64,000 nucleotides of DNA from positions 62,001-126,000 of the forward strand of contig LYSZ01000009.1 of the NCBI GenBank assembly GCA_001657385.1, in the 5' to 3' direction. The DNA comes from Parvularcula sp. BBD 1991-13. GTDB lineage: Bacteria; Pseudomonadota; Alphaproteobacteria; Caulobacterales; Parvularculaceae. Positions 25,697-33,059 of this stretch are shown in pieces; positions within the stretch are counted from its first letter, which is position 1; every line of letters starts with the position of its first letter. The notes beneath the pieces are model-generated. The model was not told the origin of the DNA. It worked only from the letters and a program-made list of their open reading frames with translations, and did no database searches. Made by a program: the position numbers and the translations under genes.

Positions 25697-27805
25697 CTAC
25701 CCCTCAAGCCTGGAGAAATCAGCGACGCTCGCCGCCGCCGCCGTCAGCCGCGCGAGCAGGGAGAGACGGTTGGCGCGCAGCGCGGCATCCCCGGCGTTGA
25801 CGGTGACGTTGTCGAAGAATGCATCGAGCGGCGCGCGCAGCGAAGCGAGCGCGGCCATGGCGCGCGCGAAATCCTCCTGCGCCACGGCGGCCCGCGCGCC
25901 GGTCTCAACCTCTTTGAGCGCCGCGAACAGCGCCTTTTCGTCGGCGTCCTTCAAGAGCGTTTCATCGACCGCGTTCGCATCGGCGGCGGCGCCGTCTTTC
26001 TTTTCCTCCGCTTTCAGAATATTCGCGGCGCGTTTATAGGCGGCGACAAGATTTTCCCCGTCATCGGTGTTGAGGAAAGCTTCGAGGGCCTTCAGGCGCA
26101 GGACGATCAGCACAAGGTCGTCATGCGGGTCGCCGTTCGGGTCTTCCAGGACCGCGTCCACATGGTCGTGACGCGCGCCCTCCTCGCGCAGATGACCCTT
26201 CAGCCGGTCATGGAAAAACTCAATGAGACTGGAGCCGTGGGTGAGATGCGCGGCCAGCGGCTCCGGCGTAACGGCTTCAAGGCGCTCGAAATTCGGCATG
26301 AGCACATGGAAGAGATTGTGCCGGACCGCATTGGCGAGCGTCAGCGAGATCACCCCCAGCGCCGCCCGTCGCAGCGCGAACGGATCGCTCGACCCGGTGG
26401 GCTTCTTGCCGATGGCCCAGAACGCCGTCAGCGTGTCGATCTTGTCGGCGAGGGCGACGGCGACGGAAACCGGCGCAGTCGGAATATCGTCGTCCTGACC
26501 GGCGGGCTTGTAATGGTCGCGGATCGCGGCGGCGATATCGTCCGGAACTTCCTCTTCCGCCGCGTAGTATCCGCCCATCACCCCTTGCAGTTCCGGAAAC
26601 TCGTAAACCATGCCCGAGACAAGGTCGGCCTTGGCCAGCATCGCCGCGCGTTCGGCCGCCGCGGGGTCCGCGCCGACCGCCGGGGCGATTTCCTTCGCCA
26701 GCGCGGCGATGCGCCGGGCCTTGTCGCCGACGCTGCCCAGCCCCTCGAAAAAGGTCACCTTGTCGAGGGCGGGAATGCGGTCCTCAAGCCGGGTCTTCAG
26801 GTCCTGGTTATAGAGATACCAGCCGTCGGACAGCCGCGCGGTCAGGACGCGCTCGTACCCGGCGCGCATGGCCGCGCCGCCGTCCGGCGCCTCAAGATTG
26901 GCGACGCAGACGAACCTGTTGGCGAGGCGGTTCGTCTTCGGATCGCGTACGGAGAAATATTTCTGGTGGCCGCGCATGGAGGCGGTGAGCACTTCATCGG
27001 GCAGCGCAAGGAATTTTTCGTCGAAAGCGCCGAGCATGGCGACCGGCCATTCGGCGAGCCCGGCGACCTCGTTGAGGAGGCCGGGGTCCTCCGCCAGTTC
27101 AAGGCCCTGCGCCTGGCACAGGGTCGCCGCGTCGCCGGCGATCGTCTCCTTGCGCTCCTCCGTATCGAGAATGACCTTCGCCGCGCGCAGCTTCGCCGCG
27201 TAATCCTCGAACCCGCGCGCCTGGATCTCGCCAGGCGCCATGATCCGGTGCCCTTCGGTGCGGTCGCCGGAGACGATCCCGTCAATCTCGAACGGGACGA
27301 TTTCGCCATCGAAGACGCACAGGATCCGGTGCAGCGGACGCACCCAGCGAAGCGCGCCGTCTCCGGCGCTCGCCGCGCCCCAGCGCATTGATTTCGGCCA
27401 GGAAAAGCCGCGCACGATCTCCGGGGCGAACTCGGCGATCAACGCGCCGGTCGCGCGCCCCTTGCGCTCGGTCACGGCGACGTAAAAGGCGCCTTTCTTG
27501 TCTTCGCGCCGCTCGCAGTCGTCGAGGGAGGACAGGCCCGCCGACTTCAGGAACCCCTGCACCGCCTTGTCCGGCGCGCCGACGCGCGGGCCTTTCTTTT
27601 CCTCGCGCCGGTCGGGCTGGCGCCCGGGCAGGCCGGTCGCGACGACGACGAGGCGCCGGGGGCCGGCAAATCCCTTGACGCCTTCCGGCATGAAGCCCGC
27701 GGCCAGCAGCCGGTCATTGACGGCGCGCTCCAGGTCGCGGGCGGCTTTGACTTGCATGCGCGCGGGGATTTCTTCGGAAAAGAGTTCAAGCAGCATATCG
27801 GGCAT
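25697..27805 (-). CDS. glyS: glycyl-tRNA synthetase beta subunit
   Basis: Beta subunit of the bacterial alpha2beta2 GlyRS, providing tRNA recognition. 702 residues, normal length. Opening MPDMLLELFSEEIPARMQ is the family start; YRR-type core MRGHQKYFSVRDPKTNRLANRF (broken here for length) and the HD-like and anticodon-binding C-terminal regions (ALRRAALGVISL) are present. It ends a run of co-directional genes that begins with glyQ more than 4 kb upstream; between the two subunit genes lie six unrelated small genes. No sign of frameshift. Confidence 0.96.
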   Translation of the reverse strand: MPDMLLELFSEEIPARMQVKAARDLERAVNDRLLAAGFMPEGVKGFAGPRRLVVVATGLPGRQPDRREEKKGPRVGAPDKAVQGFLKSAGLSSLDDCERREDKKGAFYVAVTERKGRATGALIAEFAPEIVRGFSWPKSMRWGAASAGDGALRWVRPLHRILCVFDGEIVPFEIDGIVSGDRTEGHRIMAPGEIQARGFEDYAAKLRAAKVILDTEERKETIAGDAATLCQAQGLELAEDPGLLNEVAGLAEWPVAMLGAFDEKFLALPDEVLTASMRGHQKYFSVRDPKTNRLANRFVCVANLEAPDGGAAMRAGYERVLTARLSDGWYLYNQDLKTRLEDRIPALDKVTFFEGLGSVGDKARRIAALAKEIAPAVGADPAAAERAAMLAKADLVSGMVYEFPELQGVMGGYYAAEEEVPDDIAAAIRDHYKPAGQDDDIPTAPVSVAVALADKIDTLTAFWAIGKKPTGSSDPFALRRAALGVISLTLANAVRHNLFHVLMPNFERLEAVTPEPLAAHLTHGSSLIEFFHDRLKGHLREEGARHDHVDAVLEDPNGDPHDDLVLIVLRLKALEAFLNTDDGENLVAAYKRAANILKAEEKKDGAAADANAVDETLLKDADEKALFAALKEVETGARAAVAQEDFARAMAALASLRAPLDAFFDNVTVNAGDAALRANRLSLLARLTAAAASVADFSRLEG

Positions 27806-27884
27806 GGCGGGTTTCTAGGCAGGCTTCGGCGCCGGCGCAATAGGCCGCGCGCGGGGTCCCCTTGCGAGACGCGCCTGGAACCGC

Positions 27885-28349
27885 TCAGGAACCGGTGAGG
27901 CGGCGCACCTGCACGGCGTAGATGCGCACGGCGAGCTTGCCTTGCGCGTTCAGAATGTCGGCCTCCACATGGATCAGGCTGCGGGAGGCGTTGGTCACGC
28001 GCCCCTCGATGGCGGCGAGCGGCATGCCGAGGGGGCGGAAGAAATTGGTCTCCAGGCGCGAGGTGCGGAACCGCTCGTCGGACTCCGTCAGCACCGTCAT
28101 CGCGGCAAGGCCCGCCACGTGGTCGGCGACCGCCGCGATGTGACCGCCGAACATGACCCCGTCGGGCATGACGAAGCGGTCGTCGATGTCCCAGCGCATC
28201 GCGATCGCGCCCCATGCCCAGCGGGTGAGCGCGAACGCGCCGAGTTTTTCCGCCGCCCACTGGTGAAACGGCGACGTTCCGGCCTGATACCCGTTGAGAA
28301 GTTCCGTATGGCGCTGGCTGGTCCGTCCGGCGCTGATATTGTCGTTCAT
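27885..28349 (-). CDS. PaaI-family hotdog thioesterase
   Basis: 154 residues in the hotdog fold. VMPDGVMFGGHIAAVADHVAGLAAM carries the long hotdog helix with an acidic residue in the active-site position; TNFFRPLGMPLAAIEGRVTNASRSLIHVEADILN are the strand motifs of PaaI/4HBT-type acyl-CoA thioesterases. It starts three bases after the SMR transporter stop and ends 79 bp before glyS. The acyl substrate is unknown. Confidence 0.8.
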   Translation of the reverse strand: MNDNISAGRTSQRHTELLNGYQAGTSPFHQWAAEKLGAFALTRWAWGAIAMRWDIDDRFVMPDGVMFGGHIAAVADHVAGLAAMTVLTESDERFRTSRLETNFFRPLGMPLAAIEGRVTNASRSLIHVEADILNAQGKLAVRIYAVQVRRLTGS

Positions 28350-28352
28350 CGT

Positions 28353-28685
28353 TCAGTGTACATCCATGTTGGAGAAAAGATTGAGAATGACGACGCCGGC
28401 GACGATCAGCGCCATCCCCGCCGCCGCGGCGAGATCGGGAACCTGCCGGTAAAAGAAAACGCCGACGAGCGCCACCAGCACGACGCCCGCCCCCGACCAG
28501 ACGGCGTAGGCGACGCCCACCGGCATCGACTTCACGACGATCGACAGGAGATAAAAGGCGATCGCATAGCCGACGACGACCACGACGGACGGCCCTGGCC
28601 GTGAAAACCCGTCGGCGGCCTTGAGGGCCGAGGTCGCGGCGACCTCGGCGGCGATGGCGATCGCCAGCAGAAGATAAGCAGCCAT
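28353..28685 (-). CDS. small multidrug resistance (SMR) family efflux protein
   Basis: 110 residues with four membrane helices, standard SMR length. The membrane-embedded glutamate that binds protons and cationic drugs is E14 in AIAAEVAATSALKAADGFS; helix 2 YAIAFYLLSIVVKSMPVGVAYAVW and helix 4 LIVAGVVILNLFS fit EmrE/QacE-like members. Such proteins form antiparallel dimers exporting quaternary ammonium compounds or guanidinium. Sits between the ABM-domain protein and the thioesterase in the glyQ-glyS run. Confidence 0.92.
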   Translation of the reverse strand: MAAYLLLAIAIAAEVAATSALKAADGFSRPGPSVVVVVGYAIAFYLLSIVVKSMPVGVAYAVWSGAGVVLVALVGVFFYRQVPDLAAAAGMALIVAGVVILNLFSNMDVH

Positions 28686-28749
28686 GAACTCAGACTTCCT
28701 CCCAACGGACCTCCTGCAGGCGGTGAACGAGCTTCGCGCCGGAACGCGG

Positions 28750-28780
28750 ACCCGCGCGGACCTGCGCGGACCTGCGCGAC
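28750..28780. repeat. 10-bp tandem repeat (about three copies)
   Basis: CC[CT]GCGCGGA units follow one another (28751-28760, 28761-28770, 28771-28780, the last ending in C instead of A), in the 96-bp gap between the ABM-domain gene and the SMR gene. It ends one base before the ABM stop codon (minus strand). Confidence 0.7.
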
Positions 28781-28781
28781 T

Positions 28782-29102
28782 CTAGAGATCAAGCGGGGTC
28801 AGCGGCGTGAACAGGTCTTTCGCGCCGGCGACATCCGCGATGACGGTATAGTCGCAGACTTCGGCGAATTTGTCCCACATGGCGAGCACCTGGGGATTGT
28901 CGTGGGCTGTATTGATTGCGTCCTGCGACAGCCAGGTGAAGATCTCGACCACGGTCCCGTCGGCGGCGCGCCCGCACAGCGCCGGTCCGTCGCCGACGAG
29001 CCCTTCGGCCCGCAGGATCGGCAGGTGGGTTTTCACCAGGGCCAGCAACGCATCGTCCCGTCCCGGCTTCGGCCTGTAGCAGGCGATCACCATCACGCTC
29101 AT
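28782..29102 (-). CDS. antibiotic-biosynthesis-monooxygenase (ABM) domain protein
   Basis: 106 residues. MSVMVIACYRPKPGRDDALLALVKTHLPILRAEG and VEIFTWLSQDAIN are the pattern of ABM/dimeric alpha-beta barrel proteins, which form small ferredoxin-like dimers and act as monooxygenases or ligand binders. A GAGGAGG ribosome site, part of it inside the end of mtgA, precedes the ATG at 29102; the longer open frame in the mtgA antisense-phase region is rejected. Function cannot be told further. Confidence 0.75.
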   Translation of the reverse strand: MSVMVIACYRPKPGRDDALLALVKTHLPILRAEGLVGDGPALCGRAADGTVVEIFTWLSQDAINTAHDNPQVLAMWDKFAEVCDYTVIADVAGAKDLFTPLTPLDL

Positions 29103-29113
29103 TCGCTTCCTCC

Positions 29114-29857
29114 TCACCGGCGCAGGATGCACCTGTCCAAACCGTCGCGGCTGACCTCGCTCATCCGCGCCCGCAGCGTCGCCGCGCGGCGGCGGACGTA
29201 AGGGCCCGGCGGGTCGACGCGCCATTTATGCGGGTTGGGCAGAACCGCCGCAAGCAGCGCCGCCTCGCGCGCGGTCAGGGACTTCGCGGACTTTCCAAAC
29301 CGCGCTTGCGCCGCCGCTTCGGCGCCGAAATGCCCGTCGCCCCACTCGGCGATGTTGAGATAGACCTCCATGATTCGGCGTTTGGGCCAGAGCGCCTCAA
29401 TCACCAGCGTCATCCACGCCTCCGCGCCCTTGCGCGCCCAGCCGCCGCCGTTCCAGAAAAAGGCGTTCTTGGCGGTCTGCTGGGAAATGGTCGACGCGCC
29501 GCGCAGGCGCCCGCCCTTCTCCGCCTCCTCAAGCGCCTTTTCGACAGCCTCGAAATCGATCCCGCCATGGAGGCAGAAGCGCGCGTCCTCGGCGGCGATC
29601 ACCGCGCGCGCCAGATGCGGAGAAATGTCGTCGAGCCCGGTCCAGTCGCGGTTGACCGGAACGCCGCCGAGACGGCGTTCGGCCATGATCAGCGTGCCCG
29701 GCGGCGCGACGAAACGATAGGCCCCCGCCCACAGGACAGACCCCGCGGCCAGAGCGAGCGCGGCGAGGAGAACGGCGCGCAGCGCGATCGTGACGCGGTC
29801 GGCGAGCCCGCGCTTTTTCCGCCCTACGGAGCCGCTGCGGACCGTCCTGGGGGACAT
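29114..29857 (-). CDS. mtgA: monofunctional peptidoglycan glycosyltransferase
   Basis: Polymerises lipid II into glycan strands. 247 residues, one N-terminal membrane anchor at about 25-47, then the GT51 domain: catalytic glutamate E90 in AVIAAEDARF, GASTISQQTAKN at 120-131 and RRIMEVYLNIAEWGDG at 160-174. There is no transpeptidase domain, so it is the monofunctional MtgA type. It overlaps nothing, starts four bases after the YtoQ-like gene and its last bases carry the ribosome site of the ABM gene. Confidence 0.94.
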   Translation of the reverse strand: MSPRTVRSGSVGRKKRGLADRVTIALRAVLLAALALAAGSVLWAGAYRFVAPPGTLIMAERRLGGVPVNRDWTGLDDISPHLARAVIAAEDARFCLHGGIDFEAVEKALEEAEKGGRLRGASTISQQTAKNAFFWNGGGWARKGAEAWMTLVIEALWPKRRIMEVYLNIAEWGDGHFGAEAAAQARFGKSAKSLTAREAALLAAVLPNPHKWRVDPPGPYVRRRAATLRARMSEVSRDGLDRCILRR

Positions 29858-29861
29858 GGGA

Positions 29862-30326
29862 TTACTCCGTATACCCTTTCAGCGCGCCGTCGACGACGTA
29901 GCGCAGGATATCGACGACCTGGGCCGGCGTTTCGACCACGGCGAGGGCCGCGGCGTCCACCTCTTTCAGCGCATGCTGATGATCGGGGCCGTGCATGACG
30001 ATAAGCGGCTTGCCCAGCGCCGCGGCGATCCCGGCGTCGAAGGCCGCATTCCACTGCTTGTATTTTTCCCCGAAGCGAACGACGACGATATCGGCCCGGC
30101 GGATCAGGGTTCCGGTCCGGATGGCGTTGATCTTCGCGCCCTTGTGGTCATGCCAGAACTTGCTCTCCTCCGCGCCGAGGATGGCGACGCCGCAATCGTC
30201 CGACGCGGCGTGATCGGTCACCGGGGAGGCAAACCCGACGGGCAGGTCGGCGGCCTTCGCCCCCGCGGCGATTTCCTCGCGCCAGTTGGTGTGAATTTCT
30301 CCTGAAAGGTATACGGACCAGGCCAT
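29862..30326 (-). CDS. YtoQ-family protein
   Basis: 154 residues. WSVYLSGEIHTNWREEI at the start, TDHAASDDCGVAILG and TLIRRADIVVVRFGEKYKQW in the middle match the YtoQ family, a small conserved group related to nucleoside-2-deoxyribosyltransferase-like folds; no activity is established for it. The single starting ATG at 30326 fits. It lies in the operon-like run between the GFA protein and mtgA (spacing four bases to mtgA). Confidence 0.82.
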   Translation of the reverse strand: MAWSVYLSGEIHTNWREEIAAGAKAADLPVGFASPVTDHAASDDCGVAILGAEESKFWHDHKGAKINAIRTGTLIRRADIVVVRFGEKYKQWNAAFDAGIAAALGKPLIVMHGPDHQHALKEVDAAALAVVETPAQVVDILRYVVDGALKGYTE

Positions 30327-30417
30327 GATTTCCTCGCTTGGGGTTGCTTGATTGCAGCGACATCGTCATTGCGGCGACACGCATTCTCCTGCGGACAGTT
30401 TAGGCGAAAACGGCGGG

Positions 30418-30885
30418 TCAAAAAATCCCGAACGCCTTGAACCGCTCGACATAGGGCGTGTAGTCGGTCGGCTGGCCCTCGCACAGAATGTCATCCGGGT
30501 CGAAGCGGACCCAGGGCAGCGCGCTTTTCGTCCAGATATGGCCGGCGGGCCGGGCGCGCGACGGATCGTCGAGCGTGCCCGCGCGAAGGCTCAGAACGCC
30601 GATCGGGGGCGTCTGCCCATGCAGGATGCGCACGCCGCAATCGCCGCAGAAGTCGCCGTATCGGGCGTTGCCGGCGTCCGACGTCCACGTCGTCCTGCAC
30701 GGCGCGCCGGCGACATAGGAGACTCCGGCCTCGTAGACGGCAGCGGAGATGCAGAAGGCCGAGGTCGAGATTTTCTGACAGTTCGTACAGTGACAGCAAT
30801 AGACCATCAGCGGCGCCTGCGCGATCTCGTATCTGAGGGCGCCGCACTGGCAGCCCCCTTTCAGGGGAAGGGGCGCGCCGGCCAT
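30418..30885 (-). CDS. GFA/CENP-V family zinc protein
   Basis: 155 residues of the glutathione-dependent-formaldehyde-activating fold. Cysteine sets: C12, C14 in GGCQCGALRY; C31, C33 and C36 in YCCHCTNCQK; and C80/C83 in FCGDCG, the zinc-binding pattern of the family. The name is misleading for many members; enzymatic activity is not established for most. Starts 6 bases after glyQ, so it is part of the glyQ transcription unit. Confidence 0.88.
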   Translation of the reverse strand: MAGAPLPLKGGCQCGALRYEIAQAPLMVYCCHCTNCQKISTSAFCISAAVYEAGVSYVAGAPCRTTWTSDAGNARYGDFCGDCGVRILHGQTPPIGVLSLRAGTLDDPSRARPAGHIWTKSALPWVRFDPDDILCEGQPTDYTPYVERFKAFGIF

Positions 30886-30891
30886 CTCCCC

Positions 30892-31851
30892 TCAGGCGCT
30901 TTCGTAATCGACGACGCCCGCCCCCGCGGTGCGTCCCTGCGGGCTTTCCAGCCACGCCTCGCAGCAGGCCTTGGCGAGAGTCCGCACGCGAAGGATATAG
31001 GACTGGCGCTCGGTCGCGGAAATGACGCCGCGCGCATCGAGCAGGTTGAACAGATGGCTCGCCGCGATGCACTGGTCGTAAGCCGGCAGCGCATAGGACC
31101 GGCCCGCCGCCTTGCCCGCCTCGATGACGGCGAGACATGCGGTCTCGGCCTCCCTGAACTGGTCGAACAGAACGTCCGTATCCGCCAGGTCGAAATTGAA
31201 GCCGGAAAACTCCACCTCCTGCTGGTGGAAGACGTCGCCATAGGTCACCGCGTCTTCTCCCCGCGCGCCGTTGAAGTCGAGGTCGAAGCCGTTATCGACG
31301 CCCTGCACATACATGGCGAGCCGTTCCAGCCCGTAGGTGATCTCGCCCGTCACCGGCTTGCAGTCGAACCCGCCGACCTGCTGAAAATAGGTGAACTGGG
31401 TGACTTCCATGCCGTCGCACCAGACTTCCCAGCCGAGCCCCCAGGCGCCGAGCGTCGGGCTTTCCCAGTCGTCCTCGACAAAGCGGATGTCGTGTACGGA
31501 GCGATCGACCCCGATCGCGTCCAGCGAGCCGAGGTAAAGCTCCTGAATATTGGCGGGGCTCGGCTTCAGGACGACCTGGAACTGGTAGTAATGCTGGAAC
31601 CGGTTCGGGTTCGCGCCGAAGCGCCCGTCCGTCGGCCGGCGGCAGGGCTGGACGTAAGCCGCTTTCCAGAGTTTCGGGCCGAGGGAGCGCAGGGTCGTCG
31701 CCGGGTGGAAGGTGCCGGCGCCCATCTCCTTGTCGTAGGGTTGCAGGATGACGCAGCCCTGATCGGCCCAGTATTGCTGAAGCGTGAGGATCAGCCCCTG
31801 AAAGGACTGCTTCTTCTTCATCTCGCGGTCATTGGTCACGGCGTCGCTCAT
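30892..31851 (-). CDS. glyQ: glycyl-tRNA synthetase alpha subunit
   Basis: Catalytic class II subunit of the alpha2beta2 GlyRS, 319 residues. Signature segments are [37 protein letters not shown] and [20 protein letters not shown], all at usual places. Start chosen at the ATG at 31851 (an earlier Met in the frame lies in the glyQ leader). The C-terminus ([18 protein letters not shown]) is standard. It heads a run of eight minus-strand genes ending in glyS, with GFA, YtoQ, mtgA, ABM, SMR and thioesterase genes between the two subunits. Confidence 0.96.
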   Translation of the reverse strand: MSDAVTNDREMKKKQSFQGLILTLQQYWADQGCVILQPYDKEMGAGTFHPATTLRSLGPKLWKAAYVQPCRRPTDGRFGANPNRFQHYYQFQVVLKPSPANIQELYLGSLDAIGVDRSVHDIRFVEDDWESPTLGAWGLGWEVWCDGMEVTQFTYFQQVGGFDCKPVTGEITYGLERLAMYVQGVDNGFDLDFNGARGEDAVTYGDVFHQQEVEFSGFNFDLADTDVLFDQFREAETACLAVIEAGKAAGRSYALPAYDQCIAASHLFNLLDARGVISATERQSYILRVRTLAKACCEAWLESPQGRTAGAGVVDYESA

Positions 31852-31903
31852 GCGGCCCTGACTATGCCCGGCGGGCGCGGCGGTCAAGTATTCGGGCCGG
31901 GGC

Positions 31904-32929
31904 CTACTCCGCCCCGCCCCTGGTCATGAACGGCAGGGCCTCGACGTCGCGCCAGTCGATTATCTTGAAATTCTGGGCCTCGCCGCGGGGCCGGTTATAC
32001 CCGTCCTGCACGATGAGGGCGCCGTTCGGAAAATCCGGCCCCAGACCGGCGGCGGTCGCCTCGATCCCATCGGTTTCCTGAGCGCCGTCAATCGCCGCGC
32101 CCTCGCCCACGGCGAAGCGGCCGATAAAGCGGTTAGCGCCAGCCCTGTCATAGACGGCGTAGCTGTTGTTGCCCTGCGAAGACGCGATCAGATAGCCGGC
32201 GCCGGGCCCGGTTTTGTAGAGGGCGAGCCCTTCCACATCGGCCTTGACGCCGCTCGCGCCGGCCACCTCGTCGATCAGGACGGGCGCGCCCGGCCGGCCC
32301 GCCTCGAAATCGACCCGCCAGACGCCGCGCGCCTCCTCTCCCACGTAAAGCACCTGCATCTCGTCGTCGAAGACGCAGCCTTCGAGCTGTGTGGCGAAGT
32401 CGATCTGCGCGACCCGCGCGCCCGCGCCGGCCCCGGTCACGGCGTACTGGATCAGGGCGCCGGTTTTGTAGGCGCCGAACACCGTCGGCGCGCCCTCGAT
32501 CATCCCAATGCACAATCCGTAAGGCTCCGCCTCGGCCGAGGCGAAGGCGCCGATCTTTTCAACGCCCGCCGCACTAACCGCGAACAGCGCGATCGTGTCG
32601 TCGGCCCGATCGGACGCGGCCGCGAGATCGCCGCGCCAGCCATCGGCGAGGACGACGCCCTGGCGCAGGTCGACATTGTTCGGCCGCCCGGCGGGAAGGA
32701 ACTGTTTCACCGCGCCGGCGAGATCGTAAACATAAAGACCCGCCTGTTTATCCGTACCGATAATAAAGCTTTTCGCCGGATCGTCCGGATGCGTCCAGAT
32801 CGCCGGATCATCCGCGGCGTCGTCCAGACTGGCCACCGGCGCCGTTTCCGCCACCGCATACGCTTCGGGCAGGCTTTCCCGCGCACAGGCGCTGAGCGCG
32901 CACATTCCGACGACAGCCGCAAACCGCAT
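31904..32929 (-). CDS. beta-propeller phytase lipoprotein
   Basis: Calcium-dependent phytase (BPP, 3-phytase) that releases phosphate from phytate. 341 residues, signal peptide ending in the lipobox LSAC with C15 as lipidation site, so it is membrane attached in the periplasm or outer membrane. Propeller motifs: [12 protein letters not shown] near residue 40, [57 protein letters not shown] and [11 protein letters not shown], with many acidic residues for calcium and phytate binding. GGAGAA seven bases before the ATG at 32929 supports the start. It follows a TonB-dependent receptor on the same strand, separated by a terminator, and lies upstream of glyQ. Confidence 0.92.
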   Translation of the reverse strand: MRFAAVVGMCALSACARESLPEAYAVAETAPVASLDDAADDPAIWTHPDDPAKSFIIGTDKQAGLYVYDLAGAVKQFLPAGRPNNVDLRQGVVLADGWRGDLAAASDRADDTIALFAVSAAGVEKIGAFASAEAEPYGLCIGMIEGAPTVFGAYKTGALIQYAVTGAGAGARVAQIDFATQLEGCVFDDEMQVLYVGEEARGVWRVDFEAGRPGAPVLIDEVAGASGVKADVEGLALYKTGPGAGYLIASSQGNNSYAVYDRAGANRFIGRFAVGEGAAIDGAQETDGIEATAAGLGPDFPNGALIVQDGYNRPRGEAQNFKIIDWRDVEALPFMTRGGAE

Positions 32930-32993
32930 TGTTATTCTCCATTTCGCGCAAACCGTGCGCTTTCATTAATGCATGACAAGCCCGTTCGTCCAG

Positions 32994-33028
32994 AAAAAGC
33001 AGCAGGCCGCCGAAACCGGCGGCCTGCT
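32994..33028 (-). terminator. intrinsic terminator after the second TonB receptor
   Basis: AGCAGGCCGCCG (33001-33012) pairs perfectly with CGGCGGCCTGCT (33017-33028) around AAAC; on the minus strand the hairpin is followed by GC and five T (32994-32998). It starts 32 bases after the receptor stop and separates it from the phytase gene, 65 bp further on. Confidence 0.88.
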
Positions 33029-33059
33029 CGCCCTCTCCCCCGGGCCATACCCCTACGGC

